The position numbers and the translations under genes are program-made. Positions 16,386-25,167 of a DNA stretch of 64,000 nt are shown here, one piece after another. The DNA is from Thiohalorhabdus sp. Cl-TMA (GTDB lineage Bacteria > Pseudomonadota > Gammaproteobacteria > Thiohalorhabdales > Thiohalorhabdaceae): NCBI RefSeq assembly GCF_041821045.1, contig NZ_JBGUAW010000003.1, positions 1-64,000 on the forward strand, written 5' to 3'. Below the pieces are notes generated by a model. The model made no database searches, was not told the origin of the DNA, and saw only the letters and a program-made list of their open reading frames with translations. Within the stretch, counting starts at the first letter, position 1, and the number at the start of each line of letters is the position of its first letter.

Positions 16386-16629
16386 GTCGGGCTCCTTGGG
16401 CGCCCCGGTCCGCCTCCGCCCGAGCGGTGGGCCGGTGCGGCACTTGGGCAGGGAACTGGAGGCGGCACCAGCCTGCGGTCCGGGGGCGCTGCCATGGGAC
16501 CTTCCGCGGGAATGCGACGGACACCTCGCGGATCCCCGGAAAGTCGATCACAGGGTGATGGGGCTCCCTCGCATTATAAATTCCCGGGAAGGCGGAGTGG
16601 CATACCACGCAAGGTGGGCGTGTGGCGGT

Positions 16630-17202
16630 TCAGAGCTCGTTCAGGGACCGGGCCACCTCGGGGAGCTTCTCCCGGCCTTCCACCGCCATGAGCAGGCGGG
16701 GGTCCAGCTCCTCCTCCTGGCCGAACCCGTGCAGGACGGTGATGTGGCCGGTGGTCTCCAGCACCACGGCGCGGAGGGTGTCGATGTCGTTCACGTTGGC
16801 GCCCCGCAGCTGTGCCCAGAGGTCCTCCTGGGTGATCTGTCCCCGCCGCATGTTGTCCCAGAGGATCTCCGTGCCGGCCATGAGCAGAAGCGGCGGGTGG
16901 TCGATGCCCTTCTGGATGGACTGGTACCGGCGCCGCAGGAAGGCCACGCCGCCCTGGAAGGTCAGCAGGCCGAGGATCGCCACCAGGCCGTTCAGCAGGG
17001 GCGGCTTCGCCGTGAGGACGGTGGAGGCGATTACCGAGCCTAGGGCGATGGTGACCGCGAAATCGAAGCCGGACATTTCCGAGAAGCTGCGTGGCCCGGC
17101 AATCTTCGACAGGAAAATGGTGGCCGTGTAGATCAGGAGCACGGACACCAGGACCATGACCAGGGTGGAGACCGGGGTGAGTATCCAACCGGATTCCAGC
17201 AT
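16630..17202 (-). CDS. DUF421/YetF-domain membrane protein
   Basis: A 190-residue protein of the YcaP/YetF type: three N-terminal transmembrane helices, 'GPRSFSEMSGFDFAVTIALGSVIASTVL' (the conserved R.fs.ms.fDf.v.i.lG.i.a), then a cytoplasmic YetF domain with 'PPLLLMAGTEILWDNMRRGQITQEDLWAQLRGANVNDIDTLRAVVLETTG' and '.ITVL'. The role is unknown, with reports in stress and germination in other taxa. The ATG at 17202 follows GGGGAGG. It lies 75 bp beyond the histidine kinase stop on the same strand, so could be its downstream partner. Confidence 0.85.
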   Translation of the reverse strand: MLESGWILTPVSTLVMVLVSVLLIYTATIFLSKIAGPRSFSEMSGFDFAVTIALGSVIASTVLTAKPPLLNGLVAILGLLTFQGGVAFLRRRYQSIQKGIDHPPLLLMAGTEILWDNMRRGQITQEDLWAQLRGANVNDIDTLRAVVLETTGHITVLHGFGQEEELDPRLLMAVEGREKLPEVARSLNEL

Positions 17203-17277
17203 CCTTACCTCCCCGTAGGGCCTAGAGAGCCAGCCGCCGCGGCCGCGTACGCAGTCCTTGCCGGTGGCGACAGCGCA

Positions 17278-19461
17278 TCAGGAGGACAGGGCCGGCAGCT
17301 GCAGGTGGAAGGTCACCCCCGGACCGGGCTCGTTGGCCTCCACCCAAAGGTGCCCGTTCAGCTCCTCGATGATGGACTGGCAGATGGAAAGACCGAGGCC
17401 CGTGCCGGCGCCCTTGGTGGTGAACAGGGGCTGAAAGATCTGCTCCCGCAAGCCGGGAGAGATTCCCGGCCCCCGGTCCCGGACGGCCACCTCCGTGCGG
17501 TGATCGCGGGTGCGGGTGACCACCAGGATATCCACCTCGCGGAACCCGGGTCCCGGTCCGGCCTCGATGGCGTTGTTGACCAGGTTCACCAGGCATTCCT
17601 GGAGCTTTATGGGGTCGGCAAGGACGGGCTCCAGGTCCGGGGCCAGTTCCAGCTTCAGTCGGTAGGGCCGGTCCCGGGTGGCCGAGGGGACGAGGGTGAC
17701 CACCGAGCGCAGAAGCGAGTTGAGGTTGACCACGGAGGGCTCGGGGGGCTCGCCGCGGAAGTAGTGGCGCAGGTCCTTGACCACGGCGGATGCGCGCTGG
17801 GCCTGCTCGAGAATGCGCTCCAGGGACTGGCGCAGGGCATCCGGAGAGGTCTCGCCCCGGTCCATCTGCAGCAGAGAGCCGCCGGCGTAGCCGCTTATGG
17901 CCGCCATGGGCTGGTTGAGCTGGTGGGAGAGGAGACGGCCCAGCTCCTCGATGGCCGAGCCCCGGCGCTTGCGCTCCCCTTCCAGCATCTTGCGCTCGGT
18001 AAGGTCGGTGAACACCGAGACGTAGCGCACCACCTTGCCGCCTGAGTCGCGGATGGCGGTGATGGTCTCCCACTGGGGATGCAGGCCGCCGTCCTTGCGG
18101 CGGGTCCAGATCTCCCCCTCCCAGGTTCCGGCGCCGTCCAGGCTGGCCTGCAGGTCCCGGTAGAAGGCGGGATCCTGGTTTTCCGGACGCAGAAGGGCAG
18201 TGTTCCGCCCCACCACTTCCTCCGGCACATAGCCGGTGATCCGGGTAAACGCCTCGTTCACCCGCTGGATGGTGCCGTCCGCGGTGGTGATCATCACCGC
18301 GTTGGCGGAGCGGAAGACCTCCGCCAGGAGGGCGAGCCCCGCCTCCAGGGCATGGTTCTCGTCCACGTCCTCCACCAGGGCGAGGAAGGGCGGGGCATTC
18401 TCGTCCTCGGAGGCGGGCATGAGGGAAACGGAGACTCGCCCCCAGACCACCCGGCCGTCGGGCGTCAGGAACCGCTTGCTGATGCGGTAGCTGTCCCGCT
18501 CGCCGTTAGCCACCTCCTTGGCCAGGGCCAGGTCCTTGGCCACGTCCTCGGGGTGAGTGAATTCCTCGAAAGGCATGCGGCACAGGGTGCTCTCGTCCCG
18601 ACCGAGCATGCGCTGAAGCGCGGGGTTGGCCATTTGCGGGTGCCGGTCCCGCCCGACCACGGCGATTCCCAGGGCGGCGCGCTCGAAGACCGCCCGGAAG
18701 CGGGCCTCGCTCCTGCGGAGGGAGGCCGCTGCGGCCCGCTGTTCGGTCACGTCCCGGTAATACCAGGCCCGGCCCCAGTAGATGCCGCGCTCGTCCTGCA
18801 CGCCGCGTGAGTAGCGCTCCAGGATGCGCCCGTCGCGCAGATGGACCTCCGTCCCATGCTCGGGCTCCTCGAGATGATCGTAGAGCCGGTCCACCTCGGC
18901 GGCGAACCCTTCCGGATCGCAGATCTGGTCCAGAACTGCCGACACGGCCGCCCGGCCGTTGCCGCTGGCCATGAGCTCGGGCGGCAGATTCCACATGGTG
19001 ACGAACTGCTGATTCCAGGCCAGCATCCGCGAGGCCCGGTCGGCCACCACGATGGCGTCCGGGGAGGTGGCCAGCTGGGCTCGCAGCAGGGCTTCCGCGT
19101 AGAAGAGGTCGCGGTCCGTGGTGCAAAGGCCGGAATCGCCCGGGACGGATTCCCCGGCGGTCTCGGAGCGCGGGCGGGACAGCTTGAGGTAATACTGGTC
19201 CGCCGGATCGGACTGGTGGAGGTAGGCCTCGGCCTGGATATCCGTGCCGTCCCGGCATCGTAGCCGGACCCTACCGGAGGGTGGGGTGACAGAGGCCTCC
19301 GGGAAGAGGGTGGTCTGTGGCTCTCCGACCACCTCGTCGCTCCAATACCCCAACAGCGATTCCGCGTGTTGGTTGAGCAGGGTGATTCCGCCTTCGGTGC
19401 TCAAGCCCACCAGTGCATAGGGAAGGTCATTGAGCAGGGTTGCGAGAGAGTGCCGCTGCAC
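17278..19461 (-). CDS. Multi-PAS sensor histidine kinase (cytoplasmic)
   Basis: A 727-residue kinase with no transmembrane segments. There are about four PAS domains (roughly residues 8-75, 128-245, 250-370 and 377-495; the last has the typical 'VNEAFTRITGYVPEEVVGRN' motif). HisKA follows with the phospho-acceptor H513 in 'LLSHQLNQPMAAISGY', then HATPase with 'LVNLVNNAIEAG' (N box), 'DRGPGIS' (G1) and 'GTGLGLSICQSIIEELNG' (G2). No receiver domain is fused and no response regulator gene is adjacent, so it is an orphan here. The HQLNQP variant of the H box is typical of kinases such as DctB/NtrB-like groups, which often serve sigma-54 regulators. Start GTG at 19461; GAGGG lies about seven bases upstream. 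Confidence 0.9.
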   Translation of the reverse strand: MQRHSLATLLNDLPYALVGLSTEGGITLLNQHAESLLGYWSDEVVGEPQTTLFPEASVTPPSGRVRLRCRDGTDIQAEAYLHQSDPADQYYLKLSRPRSETAGESVPGDSGLCTTDRDLFYAEALLRAQLATSPDAIVVADRASRMLAWNQQFVTMWNLPPELMASGNGRAAVSAVLDQICDPEGFAAEVDRLYDHLEEPEHGTEVHLRDGRILERYSRGVQDERGIYWGRAWYYRDVTEQRAAAASLRRSEARFRAVFERAALGIAVVGRDRHPQMANPALQRMLGRDESTLCRMPFEEFTHPEDVAKDLALAKEVANGERDSYRISKRFLTPDGRVVWGRVSVSLMPASEDENAPPFLALVEDVDENHALEAGLALLAEVFRSANAVMITTADGTIQRVNEAFTRITGYVPEEVVGRNTALLRPENQDPAFYRDLQASLDGAGTWEGEIWTRRKDGGLHPQWETITAIRDSGGKVVRYVSVFTDLTERKMLEGERKRRGSAIEELGRLLSHQLNQPMAAISGYAGGSLLQMDRGETSPDALRQSLERILEQAQRASAVVKDLRHYFRGEPPEPSVVNLNSLLRSVVTLVPSATRDRPYRLKLELAPDLEPVLADPIKLQECLVNLVNNAIEAGPGPGFREVDILVVTRTRDHRTEVAVRDRGPGISPGLREQIFQPLFTTKGAGTGLGLSICQSIIEELNGHLWVEANEPGPGVTFHLQLPALSS

Positions 19462-19622
19462 CGGAAGACCCTCGGCTGTGGGGGCGAAACGGCCCGTACC
19501 TGCTCCACTGGAAAACCGAGCGAACGGTAAGGGCTTTCCCGCTACCTTAGCGCGAAATTGGTGCAGAGCGGAACGCGCACAACAAATTCCCCCACCTTGG
19601 GGGTAGGAAAAGGCCGGGGGAC

Positions 19623-19653
19623 GCTGGAGCCCGGTACAAAGCCGGGCCCCAGC
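19623..19653 (-). terminator. Hairpin terminator after the PEP-CTERM gene
   Basis: GCTGG-A-GCCCGG, a seven-base loop, then CCGGGC-C-CCAGC: a 12-position stem with one mismatch, ten bases past the stop. On the minus strand a short TTTTCC comes about ten bases later, so it is a probable but not ideal terminator. Confidence 0.45.
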
Positions 19654-19662
19654 GGCGGCGTT

Positions 19663-20340
19663 TCAGGCGGCGTCGCGGCGCCGGAAACCAGCGAGCCCCA
19701 CCAGGCCGAGGCCGAACAGCGCGGCGGTGGCCGGGCCGGGGATCGCCATGGATTCCATGTTGGGACGCTGTGCGATCAGGAAAGGCTCGTTGGCCGGGGC
19801 GTTGTTGTCGCGGAGGCCGAACTGCACCGTGGCGGTCTCGCCGCTAGCCAATATCCCGTCGCCGTAGTCCAGGAAATCCCGGGTGCCGATCTCGTCCGCC
19901 GTGACGTTGGCAAAGGCATCGGAGGTGCGGGGAATGCCGCTGCCCTGCGCGAAGCTCAGGCCGTCGGTCTCGTTGGAATGGCTGTAGCCCGCCGGCACGA
20001 AGTCCTCCTCAGCCTGGTCTCCCGCGTCGAAGCTGCCGTCGGCGGGATCCAGGAGCTCATTGGCGAACAGGTTCCAGTCGGAGCCGGAATTGTTGGTGAT
20101 CTCTTTGTAGACGGTGTAGTTCTCGCCCGCTTCCAGCTTGTCGAAGGCCAGGGTACCGGTTTCCGCCGATCCCCAGCTTTCCTGGATCATTATCGTATGG
20201 TCCGACTGCGAATAGGAGAAGTCATCGATGCCCTGGTTGCCGGTGCCGAGACTGACGCTGATGGCCGATGCGGTGGCCGGGGCCAGCAGAAGCGCGGAGA
20301 GCACGAGGGCCAAGCCGCCGAACCGGTTACCGCTTTCCAT
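19663..20340 (-). CDS. PEP-CTERM sorting-domain exported protein
   Basis: A 225-residue exported protein. An N-terminal signal peptide (LALVLSALLLAPATASA-IS) and a C-terminal sorting signal 'IPGPATAALFGLGLVGLAGFRRR' bracket an acidic Asn/Gly/Ser-rich mature domain with likely glycosylation-type sequences (TNNSGSD). The Pro-rich motif, hydrophobic helix and Arg cluster are the PEP-CTERM hallmark, so an exosortase (EpsH/XrtA) elsewhere in the genome should process it; the protein is probably linked to exopolysaccharide or biofilm. AGAGGAG lies upstream of the ATG and a sigma-54-type promoter 40-55 bp upstream. The ligand or role of the mature domain is unknown. Confidence 0.85.
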   Translation of the reverse strand: MESGNRFGGLALVLSALLLAPATASAISVSLGTGNQGIDDFSYSQSDHTIMIQESWGSAETGTLAFDKLEAGENYTVYKEITNNSGSDWNLFANELLDPADGSFDAGDQAEEDFVPAGYSHSNETDGLSFAQGSGIPRTSDAFANVTADEIGTRDFLDYGDGILASGETATVQFGLRDNNAPANEPFLIAQRPNMESMAIPGPATAALFGLGLVGLAGFRRRDAA

Positions 20341-20379
20341 GATCTGCTCCTCTGGGAGGAAAGGGATTTACTGTTATTC

Positions 20380-20395
20380 AGCATTTGTCGTGCCA
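20380..20395 (-). promoter_or_regulatory. Sigma-54 (-24/-12) promoter for the PEP-CTERM gene
   Basis: On the minus strand the sequence reads TGGCACGACAAATGCT. The -24 half, TGGCACG, is a perfect consensus, and GG and GC are separated by exactly ten bases as sigma-54 requires. Only the T of TTGC at -12 differs (ATGC). A start about 12 bases downstream would leave a leader of around 28 bases that contains the AGAGGAG ribosome site. Confidence 0.75.
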
Positions 20396-20700
20396 ATTCG
20401 GGGATTCATTGAAAAACAGGAGAATAGACGCGGAAACGGGGGGCCTACTGTAAATATCGTTTAAATGTGTAAGCGGAGCCGACGGAGGAACCACCGCGCG
20501 CGCGGGACGGGATTGTGACTGCGGACCAAGCGTGTTCAGTTGTTCGACGAAGAGCGCCGGAGAACGGCGGGGGTCGGGGGTTCGGGCTGGAAAGCCTATT
20601 GACGGGAATATTGCCGATGGACTCGATCTTGTCCCGGAAGTGGTTTCCCGGTGGCCCGATACCCGCATTCGGCGGGCCTTAGCTCAAATCGCAATCCAAA

Positions 20701-20722
20701 AAGCCCCGGGGCTCCGGGGCTT
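20701..20722 (-). terminator. Bidirectional terminator after the nfeD-stomatin pair
   Basis: A perfect 9-bp stem AAGCCCCGG / CCGGGGCTT with a GGCT loop. On the minus strand it is followed by TTTTTGG and lies 74 bp past the stomatin stop. On the + strand TTTTGCTTTTT follows, so it would also stop + transcripts. Confidence 0.75.
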
Positions 20723-20795
20723 TTGCTTTTTACCATAGTGCCGAGGGGCACACATTCGCTTGGGTACTCCCTGGTCGGGGGGCTTCGGAAGCCTT

Positions 20796-21773
20796 TCATC
20801 CGGCGGTTTTTCCGCCATTGCTTCCCGGGATTCCGGCTCCCGGGAACAGCCCCTGAATGGATTCCAGACTCCCCAGCAGCCCGGTGGCCTCATAAGGCAC
20901 CAGCACCCGCTCGCCGTCCTTGGCGATCTCCGGCAGCTTCTCCATGTAGCGCTGGGCGATGAGGTAGCTGATCACCATCTGCGGGTCGATGTCCTTCTGC
21001 ATCTCCTGGCCGGCGGAGAGCACCTTCTCGATGGCCCCCTTCTCGCCTTCGGCGCGCTGGATGGCCGCTTCCTTGTCGCCCTCCGCCTCCTTGATCTGCG
21101 CTTCCTTGTAACCGTTGGCTTCGGTGACCGTGGCGCGGCGCTTGCGCTCGGCGGTCATCACCTGGCGCATGGCGTCCTCCACCTCCTCCGGGAGGGTGAT
21201 GTCCTGGATCTCCACCCGGTTCACCTTCACGCCCCACTTGTTGCCGGCGTCGTCCATCACCGACTGCAGCTCGTTGTTGATCTCGTCCCGGGAGGAGAAC
21301 AGGGTGTCCAGCTCCCGCGCACCCACCACCGCGCGCAGTGTGGTCTTGGCCAGCACCTCCACGGCCTGGATCAGGTTCTCCACCTCGTAGACCGCCTCCT
21401 TGGGCGACTGGATCTGGAAGTAGAGGGCGCCGTCGATCTGGATGGAGACGTTGTCGTTGGTTACCACCGGCTGAGCGGGAAAGTTCAGCACTGTCTCGCG
21501 GGTATCGATCTTGGTCTCCTCCACCACCCGCTCCTGGAGCTCCTTGGAGCCGATGCCGGCACTCTCGTAGCGGCGGATCTTGATGGGACGCGCCCGCTCC
21601 AGGACCGGGATCAGGAAGTTGATGCCCGGGCCCAGGGTGCGGCTGTAAGTGCCCAGGCGCTCCACCACTACCGCCTCGCTCTGCTGGACGATGAACAGGC
21701 CCTGGGCGATGAAGGCGATAATGCCGATGCCGATGATGAGGGCGGCGATCAGGCCGATGCTGAGGTCGAGCAT
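20796..21773 (-). CDS. qmcA: Stomatin/prohibitin-like SPFH protein (QmcA type)
   Basis: A 325-residue membrane-anchored SPFH protein. One N-terminal helix (residues 6-30) is followed by 'VVQQSEAVVVERLGTYSRTLGPGINFLIPVLERA' and an SPFH domain to about residue 200, then a long Glu/Lys/Ala coiled coil (AQIKEAEGDKEAAIQRAEGEK) that drives oligomerisation. Such proteins form membrane rings and associate with NfeD partners. The nfeD gene lies 33 bp upstream on the same strand, the standard partner arrangement, and the operon ends in a hairpin terminator. Confidence 0.92.
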   Translation of the reverse strand: MLDLSIGLIAALIIGIGIIAFIAQGLFIVQQSEAVVVERLGTYSRTLGPGINFLIPVLERARPIKIRRYESAGIGSKELQERVVEETKIDTRETVLNFPAQPVVTNDNVSIQIDGALYFQIQSPKEAVYEVENLIQAVEVLAKTTLRAVVGARELDTLFSSRDEINNELQSVMDDAGNKWGVKVNRVEIQDITLPEEVEDAMRQVMTAERKRRATVTEANGYKEAQIKEAEGDKEAAIQRAEGEKGAIEKVLSAGQEMQKDIDPQMVISYLIAQRYMEKLPEIAKDGERVLVPYEATGLLGSLESIQGLFPGAGIPGSNGGKTAG

Positions 21774-21806
21774 GTGCTTCCCCTTTTGGAGTCGGCCAGC
21801 GGCCGG

Positions 21807-22259
21807 TTAGCTGTCGTCCGGGCGGTGGGCGATCAGGGTGATGCCGTCCATGCGGTCCACCACGAGGGTTTCGCCCTCCCGGGGCGCGCTCCCGTCGGCC
21901 AGGGCCACCGGAAAGTGGTCACTCTTGAGCTTGGCCACCAGCCGGTCGCCCTGGGCGACCACCGTGACCCGGGCGCCGCGCTCCCAGCCCGCCTCGCGGG
22001 GACCCACGCCGCGATTGCGCATCTGCCGGCGGAACAGGGCCACCATCAGCGGGACGAGCACCAGGGTGGCCAGGACGAAGGTCCATACCTGGCCGGTAAG
22101 GCTGGAGCCCAGGGCGGCGGCCAGGGCTGCCAGCAGGGCCGCCAGCCCGGTGGCCACCAGGATGAACTGGGTCCCGAGCAGGAACAGGTCCACCAGGGAC
22201 AGGGCGACGGCGGCGGCGAGCCACCATAGCCAGGCGGGCAGTCCCAATAGCTCCACCAA
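21807..22259 (-). CDS. NfeD family membrane protein
   Basis: A 150-residue short-form NfeD: two to three N-terminal transmembrane helices (LWWLAAAVALSLVDLFLLG..FILVATGLAALLAAL), then a C-terminal OB-fold domain with 'RGARVTVVAQGDRLVAKLKSDHFPVALADGS...G.TLVVDRMDGITLIA'. It lacks the ClpP-like protease domain of the long form. It pairs with the stomatin-like gene immediately downstream; together they are thought to stabilise membrane domains or aid protein quality control. Confidence 0.88.
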   Translation of the reverse strand: MVELLGLPAWLWWLAAAVALSLVDLFLLGTQFILVATGLAALLAALAAALGSSLTGQVWTFVLATLVLVPLMVALFRRQMRNRGVGPREAGWERGARVTVVAQGDRLVAKLKSDHFPVALADGSAPREGETLVVDRMDGITLIAHRPDDS

Positions 22260-22400
22260 GCAGCTCCTCGTTTCGGGGCTCGGGTGCCCCTGGATTGGTT
22301 ACGTGGCCGGCGGCAGCCAGCCGAACCCTTTTATATTCCAGGTGCCTGAATTGCAACCCGGGACGGCCGGATCGGAGCCGTTGCCGGCCGGTGACCGGGC

Positions 22401-24890
22401 TCAGTGGGTGCGGATGCAGGCCCGCCCCGCCTCCTTGGCGTCGTACAGGGCCGTATCCACCCGATAGAGGAGCGAATCCGGACCGTCACCGGGATGATAT
22501 TCGGTGAGTCCGATGCTGATGGCAATGGGGGGCAGGCCGGGCCGGGGGTTGTCGGAGAGCATCGCCTGGAGGCGTTCGGCCCAGCGCACGGCGTTGGCCA
22601 GCAGGGTTTGAGGCATGAGGACGACGAATTCCTCGCCTCCCCAGCGGCAGATGGTATCCACATCCCGGCTCTGCGCCCGTAGGGTTTCCACGAGGGCCTT
22701 GAGAATGCTGTCACCCACCTGGTGCCCGTGGCGATCGTTGATCTGCTTGAAGTAGTCCAGATCGAGCAGGGCCAGGGCGAAGGGTGAACCGTACCGTTCA
22801 GACTCGGCCAGTCGGTTGCGCAGGTTTTCCTCGAAGGCGTTGCGGTTGCAGGCGCCGGTCAGGGGATCAGTGCGGGCCAGGGTTCGCAGCTCGGCTTCCA
22901 TGGCTGCGCGCTGACTGATGTCGATGCCCAGGCCGCAGAGATAGACCTCGCCCTCAAGTTGAACGGGAATGGCGTTGAACAAGGTCGGGACGCGCTTCCC
23001 CGCCCTGGATACCAGGGTCGCTTCCAGCTCCAGGGCCTCCCCCTGCTCAAAGCCGCGCCGGATGTGCTCCTGGACGGTAGGTCGGATCCCCTGGTCGAAG
23101 AAGGACAGGGCCGGAACGGGGCGATGGTCTTCGCTGGCGCCCCGGCCGCCGGTGAGCGCGGCTCCGTGCCGGTTGCAGAGGTGGTTGTAGCCCTGGCGGT
23201 CCAGGAAGAAGAACACCCCCGGAAGGCTGTCGATCACCGCGTCGGTGAATTCCTGCTCGCGGCGGGCACGCCGTTCGGCCTCCTTGATCGGGGTGACGTC
23301 GGCCATGGTGGCCACGTAATGGGTGCAATGCCCGTGCTCGTCCCGCACTTCCGCGATGGTCTCGTGATGCATCACCGTGGTGCCGTCTTTGCGCCGGTTC
23401 CGGACGGTGCCCTCCCAGAAGCCGTGCTCGGCCACCTCCGCAAAAACCGCCCGGAAGTAGCCGGGAGCGTGCTCAAGGCTATCCAGAAGCTCGCCCGGTT
23501 CGGCGCCCAAGGCTTCTTCCCGCCTGTACCCGGTCTGCTCCGTAAAAGCGGGATTGGCCTCGATGATTCGCCCATGGGAGTCGGTGATGAGGAAGGCGTC
23601 GTGGGCGGCCTCGAAGACCCGGGCCATGAGCCGGTGGCGCTCTTCCGCGGCTTTCCGGTCCCGGATATCCAAGGCGATGCCCAGGACGAAGGGGCGGTCG
23701 TCCAGAACGATGCACTGGGCCTGGAATTGGTGGGGCACGGGACCCTCCGCGGTGAGCAGATCGGCCTCCGCGCAGGTCTCATGTCCTTCAAGGGCCTGCT
23801 GAAAGGTGGCTTCGATGCAGGCGTGGTCCACTTCCGGGAAGAAATCGGTGGCTCGGTAATGGGCCAGGATTTGCCCGGCCATACCGGTGACCCGCTCCAG
23901 CTCCCGGTTCCATTGGTGGAGCCACCCATTTTCATCGAACAGGTAGAAGAGTCCGGGCAGGGCGTCCAGCAGGGCGCGGTTCATGGACTCGGCCCGCGTG
24001 GCCTCCCGCTGCAGGGCCTCCTCCGCCCGTTTGCGGTCCCGGATGTCCCTGGCCAGGGTGGAAAGCTGGCTCACTTCCCCGTGGGGATCCCGGTGGGCGA
24101 TGACGACCTGGTCCACGGGGATCTCTTCCCCCTCCGGACCGAGCACGGCCGTTTCCCCCCGCCAGAGTCCTTCCCGCATGGCCGTGGGTAGGGCCTCCTC
24201 GCGCAGGCGCCGGGCCGCCCATTGGGGATGGCTCGGGAAAATGCCTTCCAATCCCTGGCCGGCGTAAGGACCGAGAAGCTCCTGCCCCGCGGGATTCAGG
24301 TAGGTGGTCCGGTGGGGATTCTCCGGGTCGGCAAAGCCGATCATGTCCGGGGCCGCCTCGATGACCGCGGCGAGGCGGTGCTGCCGCTCCATGAGCCGCA
24401 GGTGGCCGATGCCGAAGGTTATCTCCTCCGCCACCTCCTGGAGCAGCTCCGTCTCCGCGGGGGAGAAGGCATCGTTCTCCCTCGCGTGGAGGGTCAGGGT
24501 CCCGACCACCGTGCCGTCCTCCTTGAGGGGAAGCGTCAGGCTGGCGGGATCGCCGGAGGGGCAGTGCCCATCCTCGGGGACGAGCACCGGTTGGCGTTCC
24601 CGGATGGCCCGTCCCACGGGGCCGCGGAGATCCTCCCCCTCCGGGCCGCCACCGGCGGGAAGCCCCTCCCCGGTGCCCGCCCAGGCGACAGGAGACAGGG
24701 CATCCGTGGGGTGCTCGCGGATGAGTCCGAGCCAGGCCATGCGGTAACCGCCCTCGGATACCATGCATTCGCAGACGGCCTGGACCAGCTCCTTTTCGGT
24801 GAGGCTGGTGATGGAGGCGCGGTGGCAGGCCCGGAGGAGGCCGAAGGCGCGGCGCAGCGAGGTACAAGCGAAATCTTCATGCCGGAGCAT
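22401..24890 (-). CDS. GAF/PAS diguanylate cyclase
   Basis: An 829-residue cytoplasmic signalling protein without membrane spans. Order: an N-terminal GAF-type domain (about 20-160), four PAS/PAC domains (about 165-285, 300-415, 420-540, 545-660) and a GGDEF domain. The active site is GGEEF at residues 751-755, and the RxxD inhibitory site (RDVD, 742-745) lies five residues before it, so the cyclase should be active and product-inhibited. No EAL domain. The start ATG at 24890 follows GAGGA. It is an orphan gene near the PAS-LytTR regulator, and the input signal cannot be read from sequence. Confidence 0.9.
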   Translation of the reverse strand: MLRHEDFACTSLRRAFGLLRACHRASITSLTEKELVQAVCECMVSEGGYRMAWLGLIREHPTDALSPVAWAGTGEGLPAGGGPEGEDLRGPVGRAIRERQPVLVPEDGHCPSGDPASLTLPLKEDGTVVGTLTLHARENDAFSPAETELLQEVAEEITFGIGHLRLMERQHRLAAVIEAAPDMIGFADPENPHRTTYLNPAGQELLGPYAGQGLEGIFPSHPQWAARRLREEALPTAMREGLWRGETAVLGPEGEEIPVDQVVIAHRDPHGEVSQLSTLARDIRDRKRAEEALQREATRAESMNRALLDALPGLFYLFDENGWLHQWNRELERVTGMAGQILAHYRATDFFPEVDHACIEATFQQALEGHETCAEADLLTAEGPVPHQFQAQCIVLDDRPFVLGIALDIRDRKAAEERHRLMARVFEAAHDAFLITDSHGRIIEANPAFTEQTGYRREEALGAEPGELLDSLEHAPGYFRAVFAEVAEHGFWEGTVRNRRKDGTTVMHHETIAEVRDEHGHCTHYVATMADVTPIKEAERRARREQEFTDAVIDSLPGVFFFLDRQGYNHLCNRHGAALTGGRGASEDHRPVPALSFFDQGIRPTVQEHIRRGFEQGEALELEATLVSRAGKRVPTLFNAIPVQLEGEVYLCGLGIDISQRAAMEAELRTLARTDPLTGACNRNAFEENLRNRLAESERYGSPFALALLDLDYFKQINDRHGHQVGDSILKALVETLRAQSRDVDTICRWGGEEFVVLMPQTLLANAVRWAERLQAMLSDNPRPGLPPIAISIGLTEYHPGDGPDSLLYRVDTALYDAKEAGRACIRTH

Positions 24891-25167
24891 GGGGGTCCTC
24901 GGGGAATGAATAACCGTTCCGAGCGGGTGCCGGAGGGGCGGCAGCCCGCCATCAGGGGATCAAGGTCCTTGCGGTGAATGACGCTTTATCCAGCGAAGGC
25001 CCGTACCGGGGCGAAAGGGTCGGCTTCCGGCCCCGGAGAGACCAGAAAGCGAGTAAGGATAAAACGTCGGGGGCGAGGAGTGAATATGGCTTCCCCCAAT
25101 GGCGGCGGGCGATGAGCGGGTGGGGCGTCACCGGCCATGAATGGCCGCATGGGGCCCCCGGACGGTG

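Larger units (their letters stand above)
20341..20795. other. Intergenic region between PEP-CTERM gene and stomatin gene (455 bp)
   Basis: No convincing gene. It holds the sigma-54-like promoter of the PEP-CTERM gene at its left end and a bidirectional hairpin terminator at 20701-20722. A TTGACG at about 20599 on the + strand has no clear -10. The middle is GC-rich and carries no coding signal. Confidence 0.5.

Noticed and set aside
20684-20700. tRNA-like 5' sequence GGGCCTTAGCTCA
   Set aside because: Resembles the acceptor and D-stem start of a tRNA but nothing downstream forms a cloverleaf; the terminator hairpin follows directly.
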